The position numbers and the translations under genes were made by a program. The notes beneath the pieces were generated by a model. It was not told the origin of the DNA. It ran no database searches and saw nothing but the letters and a program-made list of their open reading frames with translations. From Cocos nucifera (taxonomy: Eukaryota > Streptophyta > Magnoliopsida > Arecales > Arecaceae), in the NCBI GenBank assembly GCA_006176705.1, contig QRFJ01000370.1, positions 62,001 through 126,000 of the forward strand: a stretch of DNA of 64,000 nucleotides, given 5' to 3'. This document shows, piece by piece, positions 24,408-35,935 of this stretch; position 1 is the stretch's first letter, and each line of letters opens with the position of its first letter.

Positions 24408-26155
24408 TGGCATCGAAATGCCATCTAGCTTTCATCCCTACCTCTTGATGGGTTATGTAGAGTTCAGCATCTGAGGAGCAGGCAAAGCATACTCCATCCA
24501 CCTCCACATCGGCTGCTCAAGGACCTCCACTGTCGGCATCTACTCTACCGATAGCATCTACTCCACCAGCATCTAAGCCTCCACCATCACCCACATCTCC
24601 GACACATGCTACTCCACCAACATCTAAGTGTATATTTTTATTATATTATTTATTTATTTATTATATAGTATTTATATACTTATATATTTGCATAATGTAT
24701 TTTTATTGCAGGTGCATCATCTAGTAGGACATTTCATGGAGCCACACGTATAGCGCATGTGTGGAACTGTCAGCATTAGGTGATGGTACAGTATGATGCA
24801 GAGGAGAGGCTAGTAGGGGAGATCACGCAGGAGATGCATTTCTTTTTTGGGGTGCTTGTGAGGCAGTCAGACATTATTCTCATAGAGCCCAGAGACTGGC
24901 GATTGATGGATGATACTGTCAGGGACCGAGTGTGGGAGGAGATATGCGTAAGTGCATCTTAATTATATTTATGCATTTTACATGTTTACACTATGTTTGA
25001 TTAGAATAATTTTGCATCTAACTTTTGATAACTTTGTACAGAGGAGGTACGACTTTCTTGATCATGAGAGGGCTCGAGAAGCCTGACTGAAGAAGATTGG
25101 AGAGTTGTACCGGGGCTACAAGGTCAATCTCCATAGAAGATGGCTCGAGCACCGATGAGACATTCCAGAGGAGCTTGTTTCATGGATATAGGACTATCCT
25201 CTGAGTTAGTGGGAGAGGATGGTTACACATTGGAGAAGCTAGGAGTTTGAGGTAAAATTACTAACTTTTAAATTTTTCAATATGCTTAAAGTTATATTTA
25301 AATATTTTTTAAATATTTATTATTTATTTGAATACTTGTTAGGCTATCTTTCGTTAGAACTGGGAGAACCAGGCTGCCCAGGAGTATATGCACACTCTCG
25401 ACCGTGAGTCTATGGCCGGTCGTATGCATAGAGAGGTTATGACTTCTAAATCTTAGTAGATAAATTAAATTGATATTTTTTTTCATATTTCTGATAAACT
25501 AATTCATTGTTATAGTTGATGAGAGATAGAGTGATGCCCAGTCGTAGTGAGATCTTTCGATCCAGCCGTACGAATAAGAAGGATAGGCTGATGAATGCTG
25601 TGATCGTGAGAATTTTTGTAAGTATTAAATATATTAGTATATATTATTAGTATTATAGCATCTATTATAAAATTTTATTTGCACTTATAATTACAGGATC
25701 AGTTAGATGCACTCGTGAGCTAGGGCCCGAATACCTCTGGCCTCGATGACCATCTGTCTCCGATCTTAGGGCCTAAGCACTTTGGGAGGATCCGATGTAG
25801 GCTCGAATATACGCCGACCAGCTATTAGTCTGAGGTGAGCATCTCTTCACAGGCTTTCGATGTCGTTAGTCGAAAGGAGCTTGAGGCAATGTTGGCATGG
25901 GTAGATCATGCTGTGATGTGGGCAGATCGGGCTGAGGAGCGTGCATCTCATCTGGATGGCATCGTGAGAGACATGGTGTCGACGCTCAGTGCATGTTTTG
26001 GAGGTGCCTTTATGGGCTTTGAGGATATGTTGGCACGCATTCTAGCTCCAGCTCCTCCAGCTTTGGCTCTGGCTCTAGCTCCAGCACCAGCTCTGCCTCC
26101 AGCTCGTGCTCCATCTTCCGAGGATGACGACAATATAGATTTAGGAGACTTTTGA
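24408..26155 (+). pseudogene. CACTA (En/Spm) TnpA/Ptta-type accessory transposase, six putative exons
   Basis: Spliced as 24408-24627, 24712-24947, 25042-25251, 25343 to about 25455, 25516-25617 and 25697-26155, with GT-AG boundaries at most junctions, the exons join in frame. Features in order: a Ser/Pro/Thr-rich N-terminus; EPRDWRLMDDTVRDRVWEEI; YDFLDHERARE with ELYRGYKVNLHRRWLE; NWENQAAQEYMHTLDRES; SRSEIFRSSRTNKKDRL; and a C-terminal helix ended by an Ala/Pro-rich tail and an acidic end (SSEDDDNIDLGDF). This matches the plant transposase (Ptta/En/Spm) family, DNA-binding proteins that act at subterminal repeats. Several in-frame stops (such as TAG and TGA in exons 1, 3, 4 and 6) mark it as dead. 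The donor of exon 4 is not clear. The main TnpD-type transposase is not in the window. Confidence 0.7.
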
Positions 26156-26314
26156 TGTATTTTTTTTTAAAAAATATTATAATAAATTTTATTCGATAAT
26201 AAAATTTCAATATTTTAGAAATATTTTTATATTTATAATACTTTTTTGTATTATATATCTCTGCATTTGTCAGATAAAATATATGAAAAAAATAAAAATT
26301 TTATATTTTTTAAT

Positions 26315-26645
26315 TATTCAGAAGCTACGATAGTAGTTTTACAACCACTGTCGTAGACGTGCCAATCATTGTTGTAGGCAATGTGTCAATCGCTGCATTA
26401 GACCTATAGCAGCAGTTACGTAACCACTTTCATAGATAAGGCTATGGCAGTGGTTTCAAAACCGCTGCCATACACTATCTATAATAGTGATTTTATAACC
26501 ACTGCCATAGACAAGCCTATGGCAGCGATTTTATAACCACTGTAGTAGCAGCAGTTAGCTAACCACTGCCATAGCCTATAGTAGCGATTTTTTGGGCTAC
26601 GACAGTGGTTACAAACCGCTGCCATAGTCTTATTCTGTAGTAGTG
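26315..26645 (+). mobile_element. CACTA right terminus: subterminal repeats and terminal inverted repeat
   Basis: The motif ctatggcagtggtt / aaccactgccatag repeats about ten times in both orientations, as expected of subterminal transposase sites. The end is gtcttattctgtagtagtg, which on the - strand reads CACTACTACAGAATAAGAC, a classic CACTA terminus. It finishes at 26645, after which copia leader sequence (tatagaatag) resumes. No matching left terminus was found, so the element is a one-ended remnant. Confidence 0.85.
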
Positions 26646-28181
26646 TATAGAATAGTTCTATAAAATATCTAGAATAGTTTTATTTTTGATATGATCAAAT
26701 TTAAAATTTTATTTTTTAAATTTAATATGTAATATTTTAGATCTGAAAGCATGCATGGCTTATTGAGTTATGATACATGAGATGCATGCAAGACATGTAT
26801 AAGTTAGATCTTTTGTATATGTGATATATGATTTCTATCTAACTAGTTTTATTTTAGAAAATATATTTTTGATTAAGACGTACTCCTTGGCCGTCCGATC
26901 ATAAGAATAAAGTAGGGCTTAAAAATCCTCTTCACCCATTCGATGGGGTGTTCTTAAGATGTATAGGGGTGCTGTGCATTCGTCCTTAATCAAAAATTAG
27001 AACTTATTTTCTATAAAATTCTAGATCCTGAAATCTTAGAATTTGTTACATATTTTATTCATGAATCTAAAACTTAATTAAAAATTAAGATTATAAAATT
27101 AACTAGATCTAAAAATTATGAATTTTCATATCTAAGATATCTTCATAAAATTGGGTTTGGGCTTGGGTAGCTCAATTAGGTCTAGCGGTTAATCAAACTG
27201 AATCAAGAGTTAGTTAGGTGGGATTAAAGAAAGCTTAGAATTGATCAGCCTAATAAGATTAGTATGGATTAAGATTGAATCACATTGAGATGTGACTCGA
27301 TCAAGTTAAGACCTAATTTATCTTCATAGTTCGAGCCTGGATTGTAGGCTAACCTTATTGATTTTGATTCGATAATTTGGTATCTAAGGTAAATCTGATA
27401 GATATGATCGACTGATTTTTAATTGAGAGCTACTCGATCTGAATGTGTTTTTATCGAGTTAATGGTATATCCCTTCCATCGATCTCACTTACCTAGCCAT
27501 TTGTATTGATCTAGTTCTGATTTAAGGTTATTAATAATTTGAGCCAATTTATGCCATTAGGTTAGTCATAATTATTATGACTAAGTCATGTTAAGTTTAA
27601 AGAGACCTAAATTAAATCTTCCTAAGAAAATATTAAGTCCAAGGTCTTCCACCGTTGTAGATGTGTGGGCCCTTCCCAGGGTTGATTGTTCTCTGCTGGA
27701 TACAGTAGTTCAGTTGCACCGAAAAGATGCAATAATATCTATTAGGCATTGGATGCTATGAGTTGAAGGATGGGTTGGGCTTAATATTTTAGATATAGTG
27801 AGAGACCCAATCAAAAATTTAATTTGTGTAAATGGTAGATCTGATTTAACTAAAAAGTGGAGTAATATTTCGAGCACGATAAGCTTCATGAATTAGAGAT
27901 CAGGTTTGGATGCACCATGATTAGAGAATCATTGGATAAGAGTTGTTCACTCATTAGTTGACCCATCATCAATAACTGTTAGATGAGGTGGTGAGCCAGT
28001 TGGTGGGATCGCACCATCCACTAAAAATCAATAATCATGAAGATTTTTGCATCTCTGCCAAGAAAGTGTAGGAATTTGAGTAAATAGTAGAAGCCTAATT
28101 TATTTAAAAATAAAATTTTTGAATAAATTGATTAAATCTAATTATAAAATCTAACTAAAAACTTTGACTCTCTATAGAAAA
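26646..28181 (+). other. Leader of copia element B
   Basis: The leader aligns with element A's leader from about 4450 onward and with N's inverted leader. The first 350 bp after the primer site, and the primer site itself, are missing at the CACTA junction. It includes structured module copy 3 and then 1.1 kb of diverged leader. Confidence 0.75.
26866..26996 (+). repeat. Structured leader module, copy 3
   Basis: The outer arms tttttgattaag and cttaatcaaaaa are perfectly complementary over 12 bp. The inner arm tcataagaat / gttcttaaga has one mismatch. The small hairpins agggcttaaaaatcct and cccat-tcg-atggg are kept. At the third base outside the gattaag core this copy has a T/A pair where copy 2 has C/G. 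Confidence 0.65.
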
Positions 28182-29480
28182 ATATCTACATCCAATCCAC
28201 TAGCCCATATCCTAGACACCCATAGACTGACCGAACCCAACTACAAGAATTGGCTCTAGAACTTCAAAATAGTTTTGAATTCTAAGAAGTTGACTCATGT
28301 ATTGAAATAGGATCCTTCCACTTTATCAGCACGTCTGTCCGCTGATTAGAGAGCATCTCTAAAAAAATGGATGGATGAAGATAACAAAGCCAGGTATTAC
28401 ATGTTGGGCTCGATGTCTAATGAGCTTCAGCGCCAACATGAAGACATTAAGATTAGTTGCCAAATGTTGGCTCACCTATAAGAGTTGTTTGGTGAACAGA
28501 GTCATGTAGCAAAATATCAAGTCACTAAGAGACTTTTTAAGGCTCAGATGCATGATGGACAATCGGTCCAAGATCATTGTCTGATGATGATCAAGAATTT
28601 AGAAGAGCTTGAGAAGCTCGATGTCAAGTTAGATCAAGATTTGCAGTTGATATAATTCTACAGTCTTTGACTGATGCATATGGATAGTTCATCATGAACT
28701 ACCATATGCATAAACTTCAAAATACCTTGGCTGAACTTATAAATATGCTGGTTACTGCTAAAATCTCTATGAAAGGTTTAAAGGACTCAATGCTTGCTAT
28801 GGAGTGGACTTCTTTCAAGAGAAAGTTTTTTGGAAAGAAGAAGAAGTTCGTGAAGAAGTAGAAGATGGATGGTAGGAAGAAGAAGAAAACAGAGCCGAAG
28901 AAGAAGGCAACTGATAAGAAAAAATATTTTCATTGCAATACAGATGGCCATTGAAAGCAAAACTGCCCTCTCTACCTAAAGAACAAGAAGTTAGCAGAAC
29001 CTTCTGGAGGTATTCTCATTATAGAATCTAACCTTACAGTTTCTTCTGCATCCAGTTGGGTGTTTGACTCTGGTCCTAATGCTCACTTGTGCACTTCTAT
29101 GCAGAATCTTAAGGATAGCAAGATGCTGAGGGATGGTGAGATGATCCTACGCATCGAGAATGGAGTAAGATTTGCTGCTGTGGTCATGAGAGCCTACCCT
29201 CTTTGATTACCATCAAGATTAGATCTAGTTCTTAGAGATTATTTTTATGTGCCTGCAGCAAGAGGGAATTTGATTTATGTTTCATATTTAGGACAAGAAG
29301 GCTATGTAATTAGTTTTCTTAAGGACCATTGTAATATTCTTTATGAAAGAAATAAAATTGCAAGTGGTTTTCTTATAAATGGTCTCTATTAGTTACATAT
29401 TGATGTTTCTATTTTTAATATCGAGCAAAACATGAATGCCATAGGATCAAAGTGACCTAGGGATAGTCTAAATGATAGGT
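28182..29480 (+). pseudogene. gag: copia gag and protease (element B)
   Basis: The start codon equivalent at 28182 is ATA instead of ATG (ISTSNPLAHILDTHRLTE). Gag continues with MDEDNKARYYMLGSMSNELQ, KYQVTKRLFKAQMHDGQSV and SLTDAYG. A Lys-rich basic stretch and a zinc knuckle near 28930 (YFHCNTDGH-KQNCP, first Cys lost) follow. The protease core VFDSGPNAHLCTSMQ lies near 29065 and keeps D-S-G. Stops and frameshifts are numerous. It is collinear with element A and N, which fixes the identification. Confidence 0.8.
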
Positions 29481-30390
29481 ATCTTTGGCACCTTAGGCTA
29501 GGTCATATAGCTGAAGATAGGATTAATAAATTGAAGAAATCCGAGCTATTGAGTTTGTTGACTTCCGAGTCATATTCGATTTGTGAATCATGCCTTCATG
29601 GCAAAATGACCAAGCTCCTTTTTGTAGGACATAGAGAAAGGGCCACAGACCTACTCGCCCTGGTACACACAGATGTGTGCGGCCCTATTTGATGTGCTGG
29701 TCAGGGGCAATTATGTCTACTTCATCATCTTTATCGATGATCTATCTTGATACAGGTATGTATATTTGATGCGACATAAGTCTGAAGCTTTTGAAAGGTT
29801 CAAGAAATTCAGACTTGAAGTAGAAAAATAAATAGAAAAATTCATTAAGGTTCTTCGATCAAATCGATGAGGCGAATACCTTAGTTGGGAATTCCTAGAC
29901 TATCTTAAGGATAATGACATAGTCTTATAATGGACTCTACCTGAAACACCTCAACTCAATGAGATTTTAAAATGGAGAAATTGGACCCTATTAGATATGG
30001 TCCGATCTATGATGAGTTTTACGAACCTCCATGAGTTTCTTTTGAGATATAGTTTGATGATCGCTATATATTTACTGAATAGAATTTTCTCTAAAACTAT
30101 TCCTACCACATAAGATATGGTATGGTAAGAAACCAAGTTCGAGTCATCTCAGAATTTGGGATTGTCCGGCCCATATCAAGAGACAACATGTGGATAAATT
30201 AGAGTCTAGATCGTTTAGAGCTCGATTTATTGGATATCCTAAAGAGTCATTAGGATATTATTTCTATCTTCTGGAAGATTACAATATGATTGTGAGTCGA
30301 CATGCCATCTTTCTTAAAAAATAGTTTATTCTAGATGGTGGCATCGGAAGATAGATTAGACTCGAGGAGAAAGTCTGCGATAAGAAACGA
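29481..30390 (+). pseudogene. pol: copia integrase (element B)
   Basis: The domain opens with RYLWHLRLGHIAEDRINKL (GAG-pre-integrase) and ICESCLHGKMTKL, then LVHTDVCGPI for the first Asp region and a frameshifted FIDDL region. The catalytic-Glu segment near 29955 reads PQLNEILKWRNWTLLDMVRSMM. A C-terminal RARFIGYPKESLGYYFYLLED segment lies at about 30215. Unlike element A it is not interrupted by an insertion, so it shows the undisturbed sequence across A's Athila site. Many stops are present. Confidence 0.75.
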
Positions 30391-32120
30391 GCTAAGGAAC
30401 CTATGGAATCCAATCAAATTGAGCCAACCCAGATGCTACCTCCTCCACCTCGTAGATCAAGTAGAATTTTTTGTCCTTCTGAAAGATACTTAGGTACTAT
30501 CTCAAAGGACGTAGAGAAAAAGTTCCTCATAAAAAATGGGATTCATTGTGATGATCCCAAAATCTATGATGAGGCGATATTAGATATTGACTTCAAAATA
30601 TGGTTAGAAGCAATAAAGTCAAAGATTGACTCAATACGCTCAAGCCAAGTCTGGACCTTGGTAGATCCATTTGAAGGTATAGTACCTATTGGGTGTAAAT
30701 GGATCTTCAAGGGAAAGATAGGTATTGATGGAAATATAGAGACATTCAAAGCAAGGCTCATAGTGAAAGAGTATAGTCAGCACGAAGGCATTGACTATTA
30801 GGATACTTTTTCATCAGTAGCCATACTCAAGGCTATCCACACATTGCTTGCTGTTGCAGTCTATTTCGATTATGAAATATGATAGATGGACATGAAAATA
30901 GCGTTCTTAAATGAATATCTTGAAGAAAATATCTATATGGAACAGTCGCTAGATTTTACATTCAGTAATGATAATCATAAGGTATGCAAGCTACAAAGAT
31001 CCATATCTGGACTTAAGCAAGCATCTTAGAGCTGAAATACTCATTTCAATGATGTAATCAAATCATTTGGATTCATCAAGAATGAGGAGTCCTATATTTT
31101 CAAAAAGGTCAATGGAAGCACTATTGTCTTCCTCGTACTATACGTAGATGACATCCTCTTAATTGGGAATGATATTCTCATGTTGACTACAATCAAAATA
31201 TGGTTGTCTAAGGAGTTCTCTATGAAAGATCTAGGAGGGCATCATTTATTCTGAGAATTAAGGTCTATAGGGATAGACCAAATAGGATGCTGAGTCTCTC
31301 ATAGAAAATATACATAGAGGAGGTGTTGAAGAGGTTCAGCATGAAAAACTCCAAGAGGAGTTTAGTACCCTTTAGACATGACATTCATCTCTCCAAGAAG
31401 ATGTGCCCTAGCACACCTGAGGAGATTGAATGCATGAGCAAGATCCTTTATGCTTTGGCAATAGGGAGCCTCATGTATGCCATGCTATGTACATGACCTG
31501 ATATTGCCCATGCCGTGAGTGTCACGAGTAGATATCAGTCAAATCCAGGTGAAGAGCACTGGACTTCTGTGAAATGTATCCTTAAGTACTTGAGAAGGAC
31601 TAAGGATATGTTTCTAGTTTTTGATAATGGAGAACTTCAGGTTCTGGGGTATACAGACTCGAATTTTATGTCCGACATAGATGATCGAAAGTCGACATTT
31701 GAAAGTCTATTTATTTATAATGGTGGAGCTATTAGTTGGAAGAGTTTTAAGCAGACGGTGATAGCAGACTTCACCATGGAAGTAGAGTATATCACTGCAT
31801 TGAAGACTGCAAAGGAGGCATTTTGGTATAAAAAGTTTATCGAAAAGCTCGGAGTGATTCCATCAGATGCTGTCCCTCTGTACTATGATAATAATGGTGT
31901 CATAGCCCAAGCTAAAGAATCAAGATCTCACCAAAAATTCAAGCACATCGAGCGGTGATACCACCTTATCGCGATTACCTTGAGAAGGGATACGTCGAGA
32001 TCAAGAGAGTCGACACTGTAGATAATGCGGCTGACTCGTTGATAAAGCCATTGAGCCAACAGAAGATCGAAGCCCACATTGAGAAGATGGGACATAGATT
32101 TATGCCAATTTGCTTTAGAT
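30391..32120 (+). pseudogene. pol: copia reverse transcriptase and RNase H (element B)
   Basis: An open frame from 30403 covers the Pro-rich linker (TQMLPPPPRRSSR) and the RT start (IDFKIWLEAIKSKIDS, IVPIGCKWIFKGKIG, FKARLIVKEYSQHEGIDY). The catalytic LYVDDILLIGND lies at about 31140, followed by EFSMKDLGG. RNase H runs in 31515-31958 (SVTSRYQSNPGEEHWTSVK, LGYTDSNFMSDID, EVEYITALKTAKEAFWYKKF, LYYDNNGVIAQAKESRSH), then continues in another frame to LDVS at 32149, overlapping the polypurine tract and LTR. There are fewer lesions than in A but still several stops and frameshifts. Confidence 0.8.
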
Positions 32121-32132
32121 CAAGTGAGAGTT
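32121..32132 (+). promoter_or_regulatory. Polypurine tract of element B
   Basis: caagtgagagtt lies directly before the LTR start, the same position and sequence type as in element A. Confidence 0.7.
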
Positions 32133-33148
32133 TGTTAGATGTGTCCTAAAAGCCAGATTGGTTGACACTTGTAATACACTTCTAAGGATAAGTTTATAAT
32201 TTTGACTATAAATTAATAAAAGAATTATTTTCTATCATATTGTGTATTTAAAATCTGTGATACATTATTTGAGTTAATGGTAATGATAATTCATATTTTC
32301 AAGAGTTGAAAATTTAAGACATGAATTTTCATAATTAACTCAGAAACTGCTCCTGACTGTTGGATCATCATGAGGATGGTGATCGATCTGGAAGGTTGGT
32401 GTACGATCACTTTCTTATGATAGATGTATCTTGAGTCTGTGGTGTGGAGACATCGAAGTGAGAGAATAGGTACTCATTAGAGAATGAGGGCACTGAGCAT
32501 GACCACCTCGAGTAGTCATAAAGAAGTCTATCTTCTCATTGATGACTAGCTCGATGCTGCAGTGGTGTGTCTGATTCTTAGACCTGAGGTGCATCGATAG
32601 TTCACCATGAGGGTGTTATAGTTTGACTGTACTATAACTCGGTCTACTAGCCATTCGTAACCCTGAGGTGTATGTTGGCCATAGCATGTTCATTGTAGGA
32701 ATTGGATTGCACCAATAGAAGATCTGTCTACCTTGGTAGATGAGGAGTAGCACTATGATAATCATGAGATTGAGTCCTTAAGCCCATGGCCATGGTAGAG
32801 TGAAGATGATAGAAAGAGTTTCTATTAGTATTTCACATCGAACACGAATCAAATAATTAATTCATATGATGGATGTTAGGTTTGATGAGTTCACCTTAAT
32901 CCTAATCCTGTCAGAGCTCAAGATAGAAGAACCCAATCGCACAGATAGCTGCACTGAGAGATTCACTTTAATTTATGATGGGTTGCCACCATATACTGCT
33001 AGGTGTCACTGGTGGATTTTTGGAGCAATTAGAATGATTTTGATGATCGATCATTCTAATTGTATAAATCAAAAGAGTTTTGGTCCATCGAAAGGTATTT
33101 TGATGATGTCGATGATAGAGATCACAACATATCTCATTACCATACGGA
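32133..33148 (+). repeat. 3' LTR of element B, left part
   Basis: It starts TGTTAGATGTGTCC and aligns with LTR A from its first base. It is interrupted after the duplicated actga (33149-33153) by the Sirevirus-like element and resumes at 50112. Confidence 0.8.
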
Positions 33149-33153
33149 ACTGA

Positions 33154-34600
33154 TGTTGACTCCATGATTGATTTTGATGATCGTTAAACTTTGAGTGTTT
33201 AAGTATTTAACCATGTGTTTCAAGAATGAATGTAGGTGTTTTCAGGTATTCAAGTAAAATTATAATTTTATCAAGTTGGAGATCAAGAAAAAGTGACAAG
33301 AGGCAAAATTATAATTTTACAATGTTGGAGAAAATCTATTTTAGAAGTCTCAAGAACAAGCTTAGAAGATTTTTGATCTTTTGGAGGTAGTTCTATAATT
33401 TTTGATACATAAATTGAAAGAAAATCAAGTTTTAACAAAAGGATCAACCCAAGGGACAACCCCTAGATCATCCTCTTTTGAAATAGGCTGTTCGACATGC
33501 ATGGCATACAAACTAGGCCAACCCAGTCTGAGACTGAGCCAACCTAGTCTTAGTGGAAGCAAAAGATAGAAAATGCAGAAAGCTAGTTTTTTAAGATCTA
33601 GAAGACTGAGCCGACCCAGCTATAAATTGAGCTGACCTAGTTAGGACTGAGCCGATCCAGTCAAAAATTGAGCCGACCTAGTGATCGTAATGGCTAGTTT
33701 TCTGCAGCTTTTTCAAATGGTCATTTTTCCACTCCAATGGCTATTTCAAGGCTTCCAATGGCTAGAATTGATCCTTAAGCTATCATAAAAAGTATAAAAG
33801 GCTAGAGAAATATTTTGAAAGGAAGATCAAGTGGATTGAAAGTAGAAATCATTAAAATAGTGAGGTTCATTGAATATCTAAAGAAAAAGAGAGAAAAGAG
33901 AGGACCTTGTGCATCAAATTCAGAGAGCTTCAAAGTGTAATCATCCTCATTCATTCAAGCTTCCTCTCAGTCTTCAAAGAAGAGAATACAAAGCATCAAG
34001 AGCCATCTTTCAGCCTCTCTATCAAACTTCAAAAAGAGTTTCTTTTTTTTTTTTGTTTTTATGCTGAATTTTATACTTGTATTTTTGTTTCTTTGCAAGT
34101 TTCTTTAGGAAAAAGAAACTTGGGGTGTAGGTTGGTCCAAGCCAAAAAGTAGATATTGTAAAGATTGTGATTGATGCTCCTAGGTTAAAATCAACTAGAT
34201 TGATAGTGAACCTGAGAAAACTATTGGTGTAGGGTTGTGGTTGGTGAGCCCGGCAAAACCAACTAGGTTTGTTTGTGATCTCGGATCAAAACAAACGCAT
34301 TGTAATCTCGGATTATAGTGGAATTCCCAAGGGGATAGCTTGGAGAGTGGACATATATACGGGATTGCACCGAACCACTATAAAATCTTTGTGTTTATTT
34401 TATGATTTTGCTTTCCTTGTTTGCTTTACATATTTGCATTAGTTAGTTGCTTTTAATTCTGCTGCTATACATTGCTCATTCACCATAAGCATTCAAGTTT
34501 TTCTTAATTAGAAAAACATAATTATTTTAGAGTATAATTTGGCCAAAAATTTTATAAATCTAATTCATCCTCTCTTTTGGATAGCCATACTTAGGCAATA
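33154..34600 (+). repeat. 5' LTR of Sirevirus-like element S
   Basis: It starts TGTTGACTCCATGATTG and ends in gcaata, the normal end being acaaCA as in the 3' copy. At 1447 bp it is matched by the 1446-bp 3' LTR at 48666-50111. A TATA box is at 33793-33800. About 33505-33690 carries six or so degenerate units such as gactgagccgacccagt, each with short self-complementary ends (actg...cagt). Confidence 0.85.
33793..33800 (+). promoter_or_regulatory. TATA box of the S 5' LTR
   Basis: tataaaag lies in the middle of the LTR and is conserved as the same octamer at 49305-49312 in the 3' LTR. It falls about 45 bp to the right of the tandem-unit breakpoint, so the three truncated LTR copies lack it. 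Confidence 0.6.
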
Positions 34601-34602
34601 AG

Positions 34603-34613
34603 TGGTATCAGAG
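34603..34613 (+). promoter_or_regulatory. Primer-binding site of element S (tRNA-iMet)
   Basis: tggtatcagag lies two bases after the LTR end and matches the initiator tRNA-Met complement over 11 bases. The next base is T instead of C. Confidence 0.75.
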
Positions 34614-34758
34614 TAGATGCTCTGTTATTAGTTGTTGACCTAACCATCAAGAGCTAAAGATCTAGGTGATCTAAATAGATTCTTTATTTAGTGAAGACTA
34701 TTCTATTGATAGACCCCCAATGCTTAATGAATCAAATTATAGTTATTGAAAAGCATGC

Positions 34759-35935
34759 ATGCGTATCTTCATACAAGCATACGATTATAACTTATGGAAG
34801 ATTATAATCAATGGCTCACACATCCTCAAAGCATTGCTTGAGCATGATAAAGAAATAAACCAACTAAATGCTAAAGCAATGAATTTACTTTATTGTTCAT
34901 TAGACATAAATATTTTTAATGTAATTTCTTCATGTATTTCAGCAAATCAAATATGGAAGAAATTAGAAATTACTTTTGAGGGAGCAAATCAAAGAAAAAT
35001 ATCAAGCTCCCAAGAAGAAAAGGTAGCTCACCCCAACTCATGCCTTATGGTGCATGAAGATGAAAAGAAGAAGAAAAGGAAAAAACAAAAGAAAAAGAAA
35101 ATAATGATTAAGAGGAAGCAAGGCAAAGAAGAGAATGAGAAAGAGGAGAAAGGTATAGAAAGTTGTTGCCTCATGGCTCAAAATGATGAGGTATATCATG
35201 AACACTCCTCTGAATTTTTTTTTAATAAATTATATGAAGCCTTTAATAACTTAATGGATGAACATAAAAAAGTAAGGCTACATAACAAAGAGCTTAGAAA
35301 ATCTAACTTATCGTTAACTGAAAAGAAAAATAAAGTTTCAAGTGAAAAAGAAGATCTATTAAAAAATATAGAAAACATGGCCAAAAAAAATAAAGATTTC
35401 TTCGAACAAATTGAAATCCTAACTAAGAAAAAGAAGAATATAGTTAAATCTAAAAATTCTTTAGTTAAAAAAAATATTGAACTTAAAAAAAAAATGATAC
35501 ATTAAAATCCTTCCTAAAAGAAAATGAAAATCTTTCAATTGAAAAGAAAGAGATCTTGGGAGAAAATAAAAAATTAAAAAGAGAAGTTGAGGTTTTGAAA
35601 CCTATTGTAGAAAAGTTTATAATTAGCTTTCAAAATCTTCAATCTATGGTAAAATCTAATGGGGCTATTTTTAATAAAATAGAAATCAATTTTAATATTT
35701 CAAGAAAATAGCACAATGGTAAAAATATTTTTATAAGAGATTTAACTAAAGACCATTCTATTAAGTATTTTAAATATAATCAAATTGGCCATAAAATTTT
35801 AGAATATAATTTTACAAGAATTGGCCAAACTTTGATTAAACAAATTTGGGTTCCAAAGAAAATCTTGAATACTAACTCCTATGGACCTAAGATGACTTGG
35901 GTACCAAAAATCATTAAGTGACTTTGCAGGTGCAC
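34759..35935 (+). pseudogene. gag: Sirevirus-like gag with coiled-coil region
   Basis: The open frame 34759-35505 (248 codons) begins MRIFIQAYDYNLWKIIINGS, then NAKAMNLLYCSLD and SANQIWKKLEITFEGANQ, the copia Gag domain of Sireviruses. A deletion removes the middle of Gag. Next come a Lys-rich stretch and a long heptad-rich coiled coil (about residues 155-248), in other frames to about 35660. At 35870-35920 the GPKMTWVPKIIK segment normally found between the zinc knuckle and protease is recognisable. The knuckle itself is degraded (KYFKYNQIGHK). It is broken by a frameshift near 35500 and by stops, and ends where protease should begin. Confidence 0.8.

Noticed and set aside
25948..26210. - strand open frames under the Ala/Pro-rich tail
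   Set aside because: They are antisense shadows of the CACTA TnpA-like last exon.
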